DNA of 64,000 bases from Casimicrobium huifangae (GTDB lineage: Bacteria; Pseudomonadota; Gammaproteobacteria; Burkholderiales; Casimicrobiaceae), in contig NZ_CP041352.1 in NCBI RefSeq assembly GCF_009746125.1, positions 3,084,436 through 3,148,435 on the forward strand, given 5' to 3'. The notes below the pieces were generated by a model. It worked only from the letters and a program-made list of their open reading frames with translations. It was not told where the DNA came from and made no database searches. Every line of letters starts with the position of its first letter. Positions within the stretch are counted from its first letter, which is position 1. Both the position numbers and the translations under genes were made by a program. Below are positions 37,409 through 46,787 of this stretch, piece after piece.

Positions 37409-38687
37409 CGACAGCGCTGCGCGTCCCCGAGCCCCCCGCCGCTGGCTGATTGCCCTGCTGCTGATCGCAGCAGCAGGCATCGGCGGCGGCGTCATTACGC
37501 TCAAGCGGCTCGCCTTCCCGGAGCCACCGCAGACGAGCCCGGCATCGATTGCGGCACTGCCGCCCGGCGTCACCACCATCAACGGCGCGCAGATACAACC
37601 CCGGCACCCCGGCATGGCACAACCCGGTGGCCCGCAGGACCCACTTGCCATCGCAGCCGCCAATGGCGACCCGAAGGCGCAGGAGGCACTCTGGGCGCAG
37701 CGCCTGGCCCGTGCCACCGAAGTGCTTGACCACTATCGCGAGCACACCAAGTATCCGTTCGACTCGCGCCCGGCCCGCGAGCACGCCGACCAGATGTACC
37801 CGAACCAGCCAGTGCGCGAGGAAGGCCGGCTGGTCAATCCCGGGCAGAAGCCGGCGCCGAATGTGCGCATCGTCTCGTCACAGGAACGCATCTATGTAGC
37901 GGGCAACGAGACCGTGCTGTTCACCGTCAGCGCAGTTGACGACACCGGCTCGGCGTTGCCGCTACAGGTCACGCGCGCGGTCGCACTTGACCCGCCGAAG
38001 GATGGCAAGCCTTCACAACGCAACAGTGTCAATCTGCCGTTCAATGACGAAGGCAACGCCGGCGACGCTGCCGCTGCTGACGGCGCCTGGAGTGCGCGCC
38101 TGTCACCCGCCACGCAGGGCTTCGCCGGCCACTTTGGCGTGATCCGCGTCGAGCTCACTTTGCAAGTTGGCAACCAGACCGGCTTCAAGTTCTTCGACGT
38201 GTTCTACACGCCCGATTCGCCAGCGACCTGGGTCGGTGGCGTACGTGAGGCCGTCGAGGCCGGATCACTCAATTTCTATTTGAAGGCTGACGTATTGCGC
38301 CCCGGCCGCTATGTCATCACAGGGCGCATCGACGACGCCAAAGGCCAGCCGTTCGCGCTAATCAGCTTCAACCACGAGCTGGCCAAGGGCACGCAGGACA
38401 TCAAGCTCAACCTGTTCGGCAAGCTGCTGGTCGACGAAAAGCCTGCGTTTCCGCTCACGCTGCGCGACGTTGACGGCTTCCTGCTGATCCCCGATGCCGA
38501 CCCCGACCGCGCCCTGATGGCACGCAGAGAAGGCAAGCTGCACACCTCACGAAGCTACCCGTTGACCGCATTCTCCGAAGCCGAATGGGACAGCGAAGAA
38601 CGTCGCCGCTACCTCGAAGAATATGGCCGCGACGTGGAGTCCGCGCGCGCGCATCTGGAGCATGTGCGAAGGTCGATGAAGCCCTGA
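37398..38687 (+). CDS. Membrane-anchored protein of unknown function, partner of the secreted hydrolase-like protein
   Basis: A 429-residue protein with one N-terminal membrane helix (RRWLIALLLIAAAGIGGGVITL) and a large exported region. The middle is beta-rich (NVRIVSSQERIYVAGNETVLFTVSAVDDTG) and the end has a charged helix (EEYGRDVESARAHLEHVRRSM). No known domain is recognised. The start at ATG 37398 lies inside the last codons of the previous gene (11-bp overlap), so the two products are probably made together; it may help export or fold the secreted partner. Confidence 0.6.
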   Translation: MPSSDSAARPRAPRRWLIALLLIAAAGIGGGVITLKRLAFPEPPQTSPASIAALPPGVTTINGAQIQPRHPGMAQPGGPQDPLAIAAANGDPKAQEALWAQRLARATEVLDHYREHTKYPFDSRPAREHADQMYPNQPVREEGRLVNPGQKPAPNVRIVSSQERIYVAGNETVLFTVSAVDDTGSALPLQVTRAVALDPPKDGKPSQRNSVNLPFNDEGNAGDAAAADGAWSARLSPATQGFAGHFGVIRVELTLQVGNQTGFKFFDVFYTPDSPATWVGGVREAVEAGSLNFYLKADVLRPGRYVITGRIDDAKGQPFALISFNHELAKGTQDIKLNLFGKLLVDEKPAFPLTLRDVDGFLLIPDADPDRALMARREGKLHTSRSYPLTAFSEAEWDSEERRRYLEEYGRDVESARAHLEHVRRSMKP

Positions 38688-38775
38688 GTACAGGGCTGTG
38701 AATGCGGTTCTCGCCAACTCGACGCGCTCCTGTCGCAAAAAGGCAGACTAAGTGGACGAGGGAAACTGCATTGAC

Positions 38776-39681
38776 TCAGTCACGCAGCGCGCAGAACGCA
38801 GCGCCCTGATCTTGCCATCCAGCAGCGCGCATTCTCATTGTGATGGATTCATCTGCAACATACCGGTACCTTGCCGGCGCATCTGGTTTGTTGGACGACA
38901 TGTACAAGCGACGCACGGGCGCGTAGTCGGCTGAACTGCAGGTCCACACACCATCGCTTGTAGCAATTGCCTTTGGCGCCATGAATACGATGCCGTCGTA
39001 GCTAAGCTTGCCTCCCGCGACTGCCATACTGCGGAGGTTTGCCACTTCCACTTCATCAGCTGTGTAAAGATGGGACGGCGTACCTGTTCCAACAACCCCA
39101 AAGAAGCGATGCACAGGCACGAGGTCGTCGCCGACACGCGGCAGCCGAAACTCATTCGACGTTGAAGACCAGCCACCCCCAACAAAGCCGCGCAGTACGA
39201 AGTCTGTATCAGCACCAACGGATGACAGGAAATACAACTGCTGATCGGACGTATTGGCGACCGTCTGCAACTCGCGCACCAACGTATATGGCTTCGGCTT
39301 GACGCCTCGGAAATCGCTTCGCTCCTGAACAATGATTTGCTTCCCCTTCGCACAAATCTTTTGTTCAAGTGCGGCAGTGGTGTAGTAGTCCACGCCCCAC
39401 GAGCCAGTAACGCCCGGACCCAAGCGGCGCGTCCACACAGGCACACCATAAGTTTCCAGCGCCGTCCAGTTGATCACGTCCGAGACCCACGGTGCGTAGA
39501 AGTTGCCGTGACTGTCAATCTTGACTTCGACCCAAGCGATCAGCGGATTGTTGTCGGCCTGTTCAGGTGGCACCAGGCAACTCGGCAATTGAACGATTGC
39601 AGAATGACAAACAGTCGGCAGAGCGATGCAAGCCAAGATCATCGCTACTACCGTTTTCCACATCTTTCGCACTGTACTCAT
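38776..39681 (-). CDS. Secreted protein with DUF5648-like repeats
   Basis: A 301-residue exported protein (signal MSTVRKMWKTVVAMILACIALPTVCHSA). The C-terminal 130 residues have DUF5648 features: PVHRFFGVVGTGTPSHLYTADEVEVANL, then PVRRLYMSSN...ARYRYVADESITMRMRAAGWQDQGAAFC. This domain is common in secreted enzymes and adhesins and probably binds ligand or cell wall. The start at ATG 39681 is chosen for AGGAG upstream and the signal peptide; the frame opens at 39741. GC is somewhat low. Confidence 0.7.
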   Translation of the reverse strand: MSTVRKMWKTVVAMILACIALPTVCHSAIVQLPSCLVPPEQADNNPLIAWVEVKIDSHGNFYAPWVSDVINWTALETYGVPVWTRRLGPGVTGSWGVDYYTTAALEQKICAKGKQIIVQERSDFRGVKPKPYTLVRELQTVANTSDQQLYFLSSVGADTDFVLRGFVGGGWSSTSNEFRLPRVGDDLVPVHRFFGVVGTGTPSHLYTADEVEVANLRSMAVAGGKLSYDGIVFMAPKAIATSDGVWTCSSADYAPVRRLYMSSNKPDAPARYRYVADESITMRMRAAGWQDQGAAFCALRD

Positions 39682-39726
39682 GGCAACTCCTATCCAATGA
39701 CATGCGCACCGTAAGCGGTACAACAC

Positions 39727-39756
39727 AGAATTGATGATCAATTCTTACATTGTAAG
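39727..39756. promoter_or_regulatory. Two adjacent perfect palindromes upstream of the DUF5648 gene
   Basis: AGAATTGAT-G-ATCAATTCT (39727-39745) is followed directly by CTTAC-ATT-GTAAG (39744-39756). They lie about 45-75 bp upstream of the start at 39681 and are candidate operators. No regulator gene is adjacent. Confidence 0.5.
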
Positions 39757-39852
39757 TCTATGTGGGAGCATAGTCACTTGCACGCGGTCTTGGCACCATC
39801 CTCGGCGACAAGGGAGCAACAGCGGAATCTGGCGAGAATCGAAATTACAACG

Positions 39853-40281
39853 CTAAGCGGCGCTATGAATACGCACGTTCGCGATCCAGCCACGCGCCCG
39901 ACGCTGCAAGCGGACATCAACATCCTCGCCGTCAAACGAGATGATTCCGCGTTTAAGCATTGACGAATCGACGTTGTCCATCGCATTGACGCTCACGACG
40001 GCGTAGATTTTCCCGTCGATTTCGCTGGTCACCACGGGTGCGACACCGCAAGTTGCGCAGACGTGAAAGTCTGCCGTCTTGGTGCCGAAGTGGTACTTGT
40101 TGACACGCCTGGAGTCGCCATAGAGCACGGTCAGCAAACCGGTCGGGCACGACGTCCAGACTCCGCCGTGTTTGACGCAGAATGAACAGCTACACGCCCG
40201 CGCCGGAATCTCTACTGGGTTGGGCGTCCAGTCGAGTTCGTAGCGGATATTGCCACAGTGGCAACTGCCTTGAATCAACAC
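39853..40281 (-). CDS. GFA-family (CENP-V/GFA domain) zinc protein
   Basis: A 142-residue protein of the glutathione-dependent formaldehyde-activating (GFA) family. Zinc cysteines are visible as GSCHCGNIRYE, ACSCSFCVKHGG and VCATCGVAP. Most family members have no proven formaldehyde function, so the name is structural. Same strand as the DUF1439-like gene, 24 bp apart. Confidence 0.87.
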   Translation of the reverse strand: MLIQGSCHCGNIRYELDWTPNPVEIPARACSCSFCVKHGGVWTSCPTGLLTVLYGDSRRVNKYHFGTKTADFHVCATCGVAPVVTSEIDGKIYAVVSVNAMDNVDSSMLKRGIISFDGEDVDVRLQRRARGWIANVRIHSAA

Positions 40282-40305
40282 TTGCGATCTCCAGACTGAG
40301 GCGAC

Positions 40306-40872
40306 TTATCCACCGTCATTCGGCCGGCGAAGTGTCAACTGCAGCATGCCATCGATGACTTCCACCTTCTGCAACGCGAATCTGGCAAAGCTGTCTTTCA
40401 GCGTATTGCCACGGATCGTGTAGATCGGCGTCGTCTGCAACACACCACGCAGCAGCAACGGCCCGCGCAGCTTGACGAGTTCCGCAACTTCTGGTGACAT
40501 CCCTTTCATCTGCAGCTCGTCTATGCGGAGATCGTCAACAAAGACTTTCGCCTCACCCGGCACGTATCGGGGCTTGCCGGTAAACGCCGCAACGCCGGGA
40601 TATTGACGGCTGCCAAGACTGGCAAGCAGCTCCGAACGAATGCCGATGCGATCACTGCCTTCGCTGAGGACGACGCTGGCGTTCACGATTTCCAGACAGG
40701 CAACCACCAGCGCACAACTGCGCAGCGGAAGCTTGGCTGACACGCGAGACTGGATCTCACTCTGCTCGATATTGATGCGAAATTCCGGCGAACTGCGCCA
40801 CACAAGAAAGCCAGCAACCACCAGTGCGACGAGGGTCGCCACACTGGTGAGGATGGCTCGTCGCTTCAGCAT
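40306..40872 (-). CDS. DUF1439-like membrane-anchored protein
   Basis: A 188-residue protein with an N-terminal membrane anchor (AILTSVATLVALVVAGFLVW) and no lipobox. Text such as FRINIEQSEIQSRVSAKLP, and ALQKVEVIDGMLQLTLRRP at the end, resembles the YceB/DUF1439 lipid-binding-like periplasmic family. Role unknown. It follows the ferredoxin oxidoreductase gene on the same strand by 35 bp. Confidence 0.55.
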   Translation of the reverse strand: MLKRRAILTSVATLVALVVAGFLVWRSSPEFRINIEQSEIQSRVSAKLPLRSCALVVACLEIVNASVVLSEGSDRIGIRSELLASLGSRQYPGVAAFTGKPRYVPGEAKVFVDDLRIDELQMKGMSPEVAELVKLRGPLLLRGVLQTTPIYTIRGNTLKDSFARFALQKVEVIDGMLQLTLRRPNDGG

Positions 40873-40907
40873 CCGTTAGCAGTCGCCACTTGGTTCAGAG
40901 ACGCGCC

Positions 40908-43900
40908 TCAAGCCGCTTTCACTGCTTCCGCGCTGGCAATGCCAATCACCACTTTCGTCGCATCAAAATCCGCCTTCAGCTGGACCTCTTTGGCCTTGGC
41001 TGCCTTGACGTGACGCTCCTTGACATGACCGTAGCCGCGAATGTCTTCTGGGACGGACGCGAGCTGCACCGCTAGCGCGTGATTGTGCGGCGCCAGTTTG
41101 GCGACAACCTCTTCGATCAGGCGACGGTAGTCCACCTTCAGCTGCTGCTCCATGCGGCGTTCGTCGGTGTTCTTGAAGATGTCGAACGCACCGCCACGCA
41201 AGCCCTTGCGGGATGCGAGGAAGCGGAACGCCTTCATCATCCACGGGCCGTACTGGCGCTTCTTGAGTTCGCCGGTGACCGGATCCTTCTTGGCAAACAG
41301 CGGCGGTGCGAGGTGGAAGTTGAGCTTGTAGTCACCCTCGAACTCCCGCGCGACGCGGGCTTCAAAATCACCGTTGCTGTGCAGACGGGCGACTTCGTAC
41401 TCGTCCTTCACGGCAAGCAGCTTGAAGTAGTAGCGCGCGACCGCTTCAGTCAGGGCGGTTTTGCCCGGCAGTTTGGCGCCTTCCGCCTGACGCACAAAGG
41501 CCACGAAATCGCTGTAGGTTTTGGCGTAGGCCGCGTCCTGATAGTCGGTCAGGAACTTGGTGCGGCGCTCGATCATTTCGTCGAGCGATTCGCTGAGCTT
41601 GATGGTAGATGCGACAGCAATTTTCGGTGCCGCAATCTCTTCCACGCGCTTCAGGTCCACGGCTGCGCGGCGGCCCCAGAGGAACGCGTTTTTGTTCATT
41701 TCGATGGCGGCGCCGTTCAGCTCAATCGCGCGCAGGATGGTCGCTTCCAGCACCGGAACCAGCCCTTTCTGCCACGCGTAGCCGAGCACGAACAGGTTGG
41801 TCGCGATCGAGTCGCCCATCAGGCGCGTTGCCAGCTTCGTCGCATCAAGGAACGACACCGCATCGGCGCCGCACGCCTCGCTGATCTCACGCTCCATGCT
41901 GCCCAGCGGGAACTTGAGGTCAGCATTTTTGGTGAAGGTTGCCGGCATTACCACCGCCGAGTTGATCACAGCTTTTGTCACACCAACGGCCATCTTTGCG
42001 AGCGAATCCTCCGCGGTCGTCGTCAGCACGTCGCAGCCGAGCACCAGATTGGCCTCGCCCGCCGCCACGCGGGTGGCATTGAGCATGGCCTGCGTCGGCG
42101 CAATGCGCACGTGGCTCATCACGCTGCCATTCTTCTGCGCCAGGCCCGACATGTCGAGAATGGTGAGGCCCTTGCCTTCGAGGAAGGCGGCCATGCCGAG
42201 CACCTGGCCAACGGTCAGCACGCCGGTGCCGCCGATGCCGGTAACCAGCATGTTGAACGGCTTGGTCAGTTGAGGAATTGCTGGTGTCGGCAAGTCACCA
42301 AAGTCAGCCGCAGCGTCGGCACCGACTTTCTTTGGCTTCTTGAGCGCGCCGCCCTCGACAGTGACGAAGCTCGGGCAGAAGCCATTGACGCAGGAGAAAT
42401 CCTTGTTGCAGTTCGACTGATCGATGGTGCGCTTGCGACCAAACTCGGTCTCCAGCGGCATCACCGACACGCAGTTCGACTTGACGCCACAGTCGCCGCA
42501 GCCTTCGCAGACGGCCTCGTTGATGACCACGCGCTTGGCCGGATCGGGGAATTTGCCGATCTTGCGGCGACGACGCTTCTCGGCGGCACAGGTCTGGTCG
42601 TACACGATCACCGTACAGCCGGGTGCCTCGCGGAATTCACGCTGGATTTCGTCGAGCTTCTCACGGTGATGGACCGGCACGTTGGACGGCAACGACACGC
42701 TTTCGTACTTCTCCGGCTCGTCGGTCACCACAGCAATCTTCTGCACGCCCTCGGCGCGCACCTGATTGATGATGGACAGCGGCGACAGCGGACCATCGTG
42801 CGGCTGGCCACCCGTCATCGCCACGGCGTCGTTGTAGAGGATCTTGTAGGTGATGTTCACCTTCGCGGCAATGCTCTGGCGGATCGCCAGCAGGCCCGAG
42901 TGGTAGTAGGTGCCATCACCGAGGTTGGCGAAGATGTGCTTCTCGTTGGTGAATGGTGCCTGGCCGACCCAGGGCACGCCCTCGCCGCCCATCTGGGTGA
43001 AGGTGCTGGCGCGGTCCATCCACACCGCCATGTAGTGGCAACCAATGCCGGCCACGGCACGCGATCCCTCGGGCACACGCGTGCTGGTGTTGTGCGGGCA
43101 GCCCGAGCAGAAGTACGGCGCACGCGCGATGTTGATAGTGGTCTTTGCCAGCGCGCGCTCTTTCTCATTGATCCACTCAACGCGCTGCTTGACCTTGTCG
43201 CTCACGTAGAACTTGGCAATGCGGCCCGCGATCACCCGCGCAATCATGGCTGGGGTCAGCTCGAACGGCGCCGGCAGCAGCCAGTCACCATGCGGACGCA
43301 CCCATTCGCCCTTGGCGTCGAACTTGCCGACCACCTGCGGGCGCACATCTTCCTTCCAGTTGTAGAGCTGCTCTTTCAGCTGATATTCGAGCACCTGCCG
43401 CTTTTCTTCGACGACAAGGATTTCTTCGAGGCCCGACGCGAACTCGTGCACACCCTCCGGCTCCAGCGGCCACACCATGCCGACCTTGAACACCCGCAGG
43501 CCGATGGCCTTGGCGAGCTCGTCGTCAATCCCCAGATCTTCCAGCGCCTGGCGCACATCCAGATACGCCTTGCCTGCGGCCATGATGCCCAGGCGCGGGC
43601 GCGGTGAATCGATCACGATGCGATTCAGTTTGTTTACACGGGCGTAGTGAATCGCCATGTAAATCTTGTAATCGTGCATGAGCTTTTCCTGCTCAAGCGG
43701 CGTGTGCGGCCAGCGGATATTGACGCCGCCTTCCGGCAACGGAAAATCATCCGGGATGATCGGCTTCACACGGTCCGGGTCCACGATCACGCTGGCGGTG
43801 GATTCCACGGTGTCCGTCACCGCCTTCATGCCCACATAGCAGCCGGAATAACGGCTCATGGCGTAACCATGCACGCCGAGATCGAGATATTCCTGCACGC

Positions 43901-44471
43901 CCGCCGGATACAGCACCGGCACCACCGCGCTGATGAACTCATGATCGGACTGGTGCGGCAGCGTGGACGACTTGGCGCCGTGGTCATCGCCTGCAATCAG
44001 CAGCACACCGCCGTGCTTGCTGGTGCCCGCGTGATTGCCATGCTTGAACACGTCACCGCAGCGGTCCACGCCCGGCCCCTTGCCGTACCACATGGCGAAC
44101 ACGCCGTCGTACTTGGCGTTCGGGTAAAGATTGAGCTGCTGCGTGCCCCACACGGCGGTGGCACCCAATTCCTCGTTGACGCCCGGCACAAACTTGATGT
44201 GAGATTTTTCGAGGTGCTTTTTCGCTTTCCACGCGTTCTGGTCAATCGCGCCGAGTGGCGAGCCACGATAGCCCGAAATGAAACCGCCAGTGTTGAGCCC
44301 GGCCCGTTCGTCGATCTGCCGCTGCAGCATCATCAGGCGCAGCAACGCCTGCGAGCCGTTCATGTAGACGCGCCCCGAGGGCAGCGTAAAGCGGTCGTCG
44401 AGCGCGACGTCCTGGATGGCCCGTTGCACGGCCTCCGGTAACGACTGGGTGGGAAGCGGGGCTTGCGACAT
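40908..44471 (-). CDS. Indolepyruvate ferredoxin oxidoreductase, fused subunits
   Basis: A 1187-residue 2-oxoacid:ferredoxin oxidoreductase fusing the IorA-like and IorB-like parts. The N-terminal half has GFISGYRGSPLGAIDQ and the thiamine-diphosphate region (ANLGDGTYYHSGLLAIRQS). The centre holds iron-sulfur cysteines (CEGCGDCGVKSNC and CNKDFSCVNGFCPSF). The C-terminal gamma-type domain has LVTGIGGTGVLTVGQVLGMAA. It oxidatively decarboxylates arylpyruvates to aryl-acetyl-CoA with ferredoxin as acceptor, in aromatic amino acid breakdown. Length fits the long bacterial fusions. The 842-codon antisense frame over it is not a gene. Confidence 0.93.
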   Translation of the reverse strand: MSQAPLPTQSLPEAVQRAIQDVALDDRFTLPSGRVYMNGSQALLRLMMLQRQIDERAGLNTGGFISGYRGSPLGAIDQNAWKAKKHLEKSHIKFVPGVNEELGATAVWGTQQLNLYPNAKYDGVFAMWYGKGPGVDRCGDVFKHGNHAGTSKHGGVLLIAGDDHGAKSSTLPHQSDHEFISAVVPVLYPAGVQEYLDLGVHGYAMSRYSGCYVGMKAVTDTVESTASVIVDPDRVKPIIPDDFPLPEGGVNIRWPHTPLEQEKLMHDYKIYMAIHYARVNKLNRIVIDSPRPRLGIMAAGKAYLDVRQALEDLGIDDELAKAIGLRVFKVGMVWPLEPEGVHEFASGLEEILVVEEKRQVLEYQLKEQLYNWKEDVRPQVVGKFDAKGEWVRPHGDWLLPAPFELTPAMIARVIAGRIAKFYVSDKVKQRVEWINEKERALAKTTINIARAPYFCSGCPHNTSTRVPEGSRAVAGIGCHYMAVWMDRASTFTQMGGEGVPWVGQAPFTNEKHIFANLGDGTYYHSGLLAIRQSIAAKVNITYKILYNDAVAMTGGQPHDGPLSPLSIINQVRAEGVQKIAVVTDEPEKYESVSLPSNVPVHHREKLDEIQREFREAPGCTVIVYDQTCAAEKRRRRKIGKFPDPAKRVVINEAVCEGCGDCGVKSNCVSVMPLETEFGRKRTIDQSNCNKDFSCVNGFCPSFVTVEGGALKKPKKVGADAAADFGDLPTPAIPQLTKPFNMLVTGIGGTGVLTVGQVLGMAAFLEGKGLTILDMSGLAQKNGSVMSHVRIAPTQAMLNATRVAAGEANLVLGCDVLTTTAEDSLAKMAVGVTKAVINSAVVMPATFTKNADLKFPLGSMEREISEACGADAVSFLDATKLATRLMGDSIATNLFVLGYAWQKGLVPVLEATILRAIELNGAAIEMNKNAFLWGRRAAVDLKRVEEIAAPKIAVASTIKLSESLDEMIERRTKFLTDYQDAAYAKTYSDFVAFVRQAEGAKLPGKTALTEAVARYYFKLLAVKDEYEVARLHSNGDFEARVAREFEGDYKLNFHLAPPLFAKKDPVTGELKKRQYGPWMMKAFRFLASRKGLRGGAFDIFKNTDERRMEQQLKVDYRRLIEEVVAKLAPHNHALAVQLASVPEDIRGYGHVKERHVKAAKAKEVQLKADFDATKVVIGIASAEAVKAA

Positions 44472-44538
44472 CGGGGACTCTCCTTATGGGTTCGCACAAC
44501 AGACGGGATCGCCTCTGCATGCTGGAAATGTGGCATTT

Positions 44539-44557
44539 AGGTCAATTTTGTTGACCT
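44539..44557. promoter_or_regulatory. Palindrome upstream of the indolepyruvate oxidoreductase gene
   Basis: AGGTCAA-TTTTG-TTGACCT (44539-44557), a perfect 7-5-7 inverted repeat 68 bp upstream of the oxidoreductase start and 112 bp upstream of the divergent YkgJ gene. It is followed by TTTTT, so it could also act as a weak terminator on the plus strand; the divergent setting favours an operator. Confidence 0.5.
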
Positions 44558-44669
44558 TTTTGCAATACCCGAAATTTACCCGTTTACAGCCGTTTTGTCT
44601 GCACGGGAAAGCATGATCGCCATGCCGCTAGCATTGCGGCATTACCACCCCACAGGGCCTGCGACGAAC

Positions 44670-45260
44670 ATGTCGGATTCCACCCCCACGCCGGAAGAAA
44701 GCGCCAGAACCTGGGACACCCGAATCGGCGCTTACGTCAACTCGCTGCCCATGGAGCTGCGCCGCGACGAGGCCTACCTGCCACAGGACGTGGCCGCGAT
44801 GAGCGCCTCGGCAAAGGTCAAGCTGCGCCGCATCTACGGTGTGATGGACCGGTTGAGTGCCGCGACGGAAGGCTACGTCGCCTGTCAGCGCGGTTGCGCA
44901 GACTGCTGCCGCATGAATGTGACTATCTCCGCACAGGAGGCAAGAATGATTGCCGAAGCGAGTGGCCGTATCGCCGCACCGCTGGCGACGAGTCGCGAAC
45001 ATGACAACCGCGAATTTCTCGGCCAGCCCTGCCCGTTTCTGGTCGACAACGCATGCTCCGTGTACGACGTCCGTCCACTGGTTTGTCGTAGCCATTTCAG
45101 CTTCGATGCCACCGCGCATTGGTGCGCGCCGGAACGATCCACCACAGTACAGATGCAACTGCTGCGCTTCAGCGGCGCACGACGAGCCTACGACGGCGTC
45201 GTCGGCGATGGGCCGGCGACAATCAAGGCAGACATCCGCGATTTCTTCCCGCCGGCATAG
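44670..45260 (+). CDS. YkgJ-family cysteine-cluster protein
   Basis: A 196-residue protein with the zinc/iron-chelating cysteine pattern of UPF0153/YkgJ: CQRGCADCCRMNVTIS, then GQPCPFLVDNACSVYDVRPLVCRSHFSFD. Function unknown, possibly metal binding. ATG 44670 gives a compact protein; the frame is open from 44595. Confidence 0.85.
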   Translation: MSDSTPTPEESARTWDTRIGAYVNSLPMELRRDEAYLPQDVAAMSASAKVKLRRIYGVMDRLSAATEGYVACQRGCADCCRMNVTISAQEARMIAEASGRIAAPLATSREHDNREFLGQPCPFLVDNACSVYDVRPLVCRSHFSFDATAHWCAPERSTTVQMQLLRFSGARRAYDGVVGDGPATIKADIRDFFPPA

Positions 45261-45283
45261 CGTCAACCGCACTGACTCGGGCT

Positions 45284-45363
45284 AACAGCTTTTCAGCGAG
45301 ATTGCCTGTCAATCGGGGCTTGACGCCCTATTTCGGTGAAAGTCGATCGGCATCGGTGCTTTT
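45284..45363. repeat. Intergenic palindromic repeat, family A, half copy 3
   Basis: The left arm and centre are present (AACAGCTTTTCAGCGAGA, GGGGCTTGACGCCC, ATTTCGGTGAAAGTCGA, GGTGCTTTTT), but the right arm is missing, so this copy is truncated after about 80 nt. It lies between the YkgJ and thioesterase genes. Confidence 0.55.
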
Positions 45364-45411
45364 TGGGTATCGGGTGGGTAGGTGCGGTGCTGCACAACGT
45401 AGCATCACGTC

Positions 45412-45852
45412 ATGGTTAACCGTTCCCAGTTTTCGTTCTTTCACCGCCTGCGCGTCCGTTGGGCCGAGGTAGACCTGCAGCGCGTCGTCTTCAACGGCAA
45501 CTACTTGCTCTACTTTGATGTCGCCTTCACCGAGTACTGGCGCCACACCGGACTACCTGATCCTTTGGCGCAGCAGGCGGCGGGCGCCGAACTGTTCGTA
45601 CGCAAGGCGCAGATCGAGTATCACGGGTCGGCCGGCTTCGATGACGAGATCGACATCGGCGTTCGCTGCGCCCGCCTGGGCCGCAGCAGCATGACCATGG
45701 CACTTGCGATCTTCCGTGGTGACGAGCACCTGATTGATGGCGAACTGGTCTACGTGTACGCCGACGCTAACGAGAAGAAATCGGTCGCCATCCCGGCGGC
45801 GTGGCGCGCCCGCATCGGCGAACTGGAGCGGGTCACGCCGGACGGCGTGTGA
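45412..45852 (+). CDS. Acyl-CoA thioesterase, YbgC/4-hydroxybenzoyl-CoA type hot-dog fold
   Basis: A 146-residue hot-dog fold protein. RLRVRWAEVDLQRVVFNGNYLLYFDVAFTEYWR carries the catalytic Asp in the N-terminal loop typical of the 4-hydroxybenzoyl-CoA thioesterase/YbgC group, and AQIEYHGSAGFDDEIDIGVR follows. It hydrolyses acyl- or aroyl-CoA thioesters. ATG 45412. No operon partner is evident. Confidence 0.87.
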   Translation: MVNRSQFSFFHRLRVRWAEVDLQRVVFNGNYLLYFDVAFTEYWRHTGLPDPLAQQAAGAELFVRKAQIEYHGSAGFDDEIDIGVRCARLGRSSMTMALAIFRGDEHLIDGELVYVYADANEKKSVAIPAAWRARIGELERVTPDGV

Positions 45853-45912
45853 AAGAAGTTTGGCGGCAAGTCGCTGTTTGCCCATTGCCCAGCAGGTCGC
45901 AGGCGGGCGTGA

Positions 45913-46683
45913 CTACACCCCCGCCGTCATGCCACCATCCACGTAAAGGATGTGCCCGTTGACAAAGTCACTCGCTGGCGCGGCGAGGAAGATGACGGCG
46001 CCTTTCAACTCTTCGACATTACCCCAGCGGCCGGCCGGCGTGCGCTGCTTGAGCCAGGAGGTGAACTCGGCGTTCTGCACCAGCGACTGTGTGAGTTCAG
46101 TGTCGAAATAGCCTGGCCCAAGGCCGTTGATCTGAATGCCGTGCTTCGCCAGCTCAACACACATGCCCTTGGTCAGCATCTTGAGCGCGCCTTTTGACGC
46201 GGTATAAGGCACGATACTGGCGCGACCGAGCTCGGCGTTGACCGAGCAGACGTTGATGATCTTGCCGCGACCACGCGGGATCATGTGGCGCACGGTTGCC
46301 TGCGACAGTGCAAAGGCGCTCTCCACATTGGTTTGCAGGATGCGCTGGTATTCGGTGAGCGGAAAGTCAACGAAGGCGCTGCGATGGGTGACGCCGGTAT
46401 TGTTGACGAGGATGTCGATGGCACCGATGTCGCGCTCGATGGCGTCAATGTGCTGCGCGGCGTTGGCGGTGTCGGTCACGTCAAACGCCTGTACCGATCC
46501 CTGTTCTCCGCGCGCCACAAAGGCGGCGGCCACGCGCTCGCACTTGGCACGGTCGCGGCCGTTCAGGATCACATGCGCACCCGCACTCGCCAGCGCCTCT
46601 GCCAGCGCAAGGCCAATGCCCTGCGAGGAGCCAGTGATGAGGGCGCGTTTGCCGGAAAGGTCGAATAGTGGATGCGTGTTCAT
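45913..46683 (-). CDS. SDR oxidoreductase, gluconate 5-dehydrogenase-like
   Basis: A 256-residue short-chain dehydrogenase. FDLSGKRALITGSSQGIGLALAEALASAGA is the NAD(P) motif; NNTG replaces the more usual NNAG; the catalytic YTASKGALKMLTKGMCVELAKHGIQINGLGPGYFDTELT block is intact. It most resembles IdnO-type 5-keto-D-gluconate reductases. An IdnD-like dehydrogenase gene lies 2 kb away on the opposite strand, supporting a sugar-acid role. ATG 46683; the frame is open to 46863. Confidence 0.86.
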   Translation of the reverse strand: MNTHPLFDLSGKRALITGSSQGIGLALAEALASAGAHVILNGRDRAKCERVAAAFVARGEQGSVQAFDVTDTANAAQHIDAIERDIGAIDILVNNTGVTHRSAFVDFPLTEYQRILQTNVESAFALSQATVRHMIPRGRGKIINVCSVNAELGRASIVPYTASKGALKMLTKGMCVELAKHGIQINGLGPGYFDTELTQSLVQNAEFTSWLKQRTPAGRWGNVEELKGAVIFLAAPASDFVNGHILYVDGGMTAGV

Positions 46684-46787
46684 GGCGACTAGGAGGAGTA
46701 GAAGGCGTACGTTGTCGGACGGGCTGCTTGTCGTGCACTCGGCCGCCAGCAATAATACGGACAGATACTGTCGATGGGGAGCAACAG

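Noticed and set aside
41079-43607. 842-codon plus-strand frame
   Set aside because: It lies wholly antisense to the indolepyruvate oxidoreductase gene, is rich in His/Arg/Val typical of shadow frames at high GC, and shows no domain.
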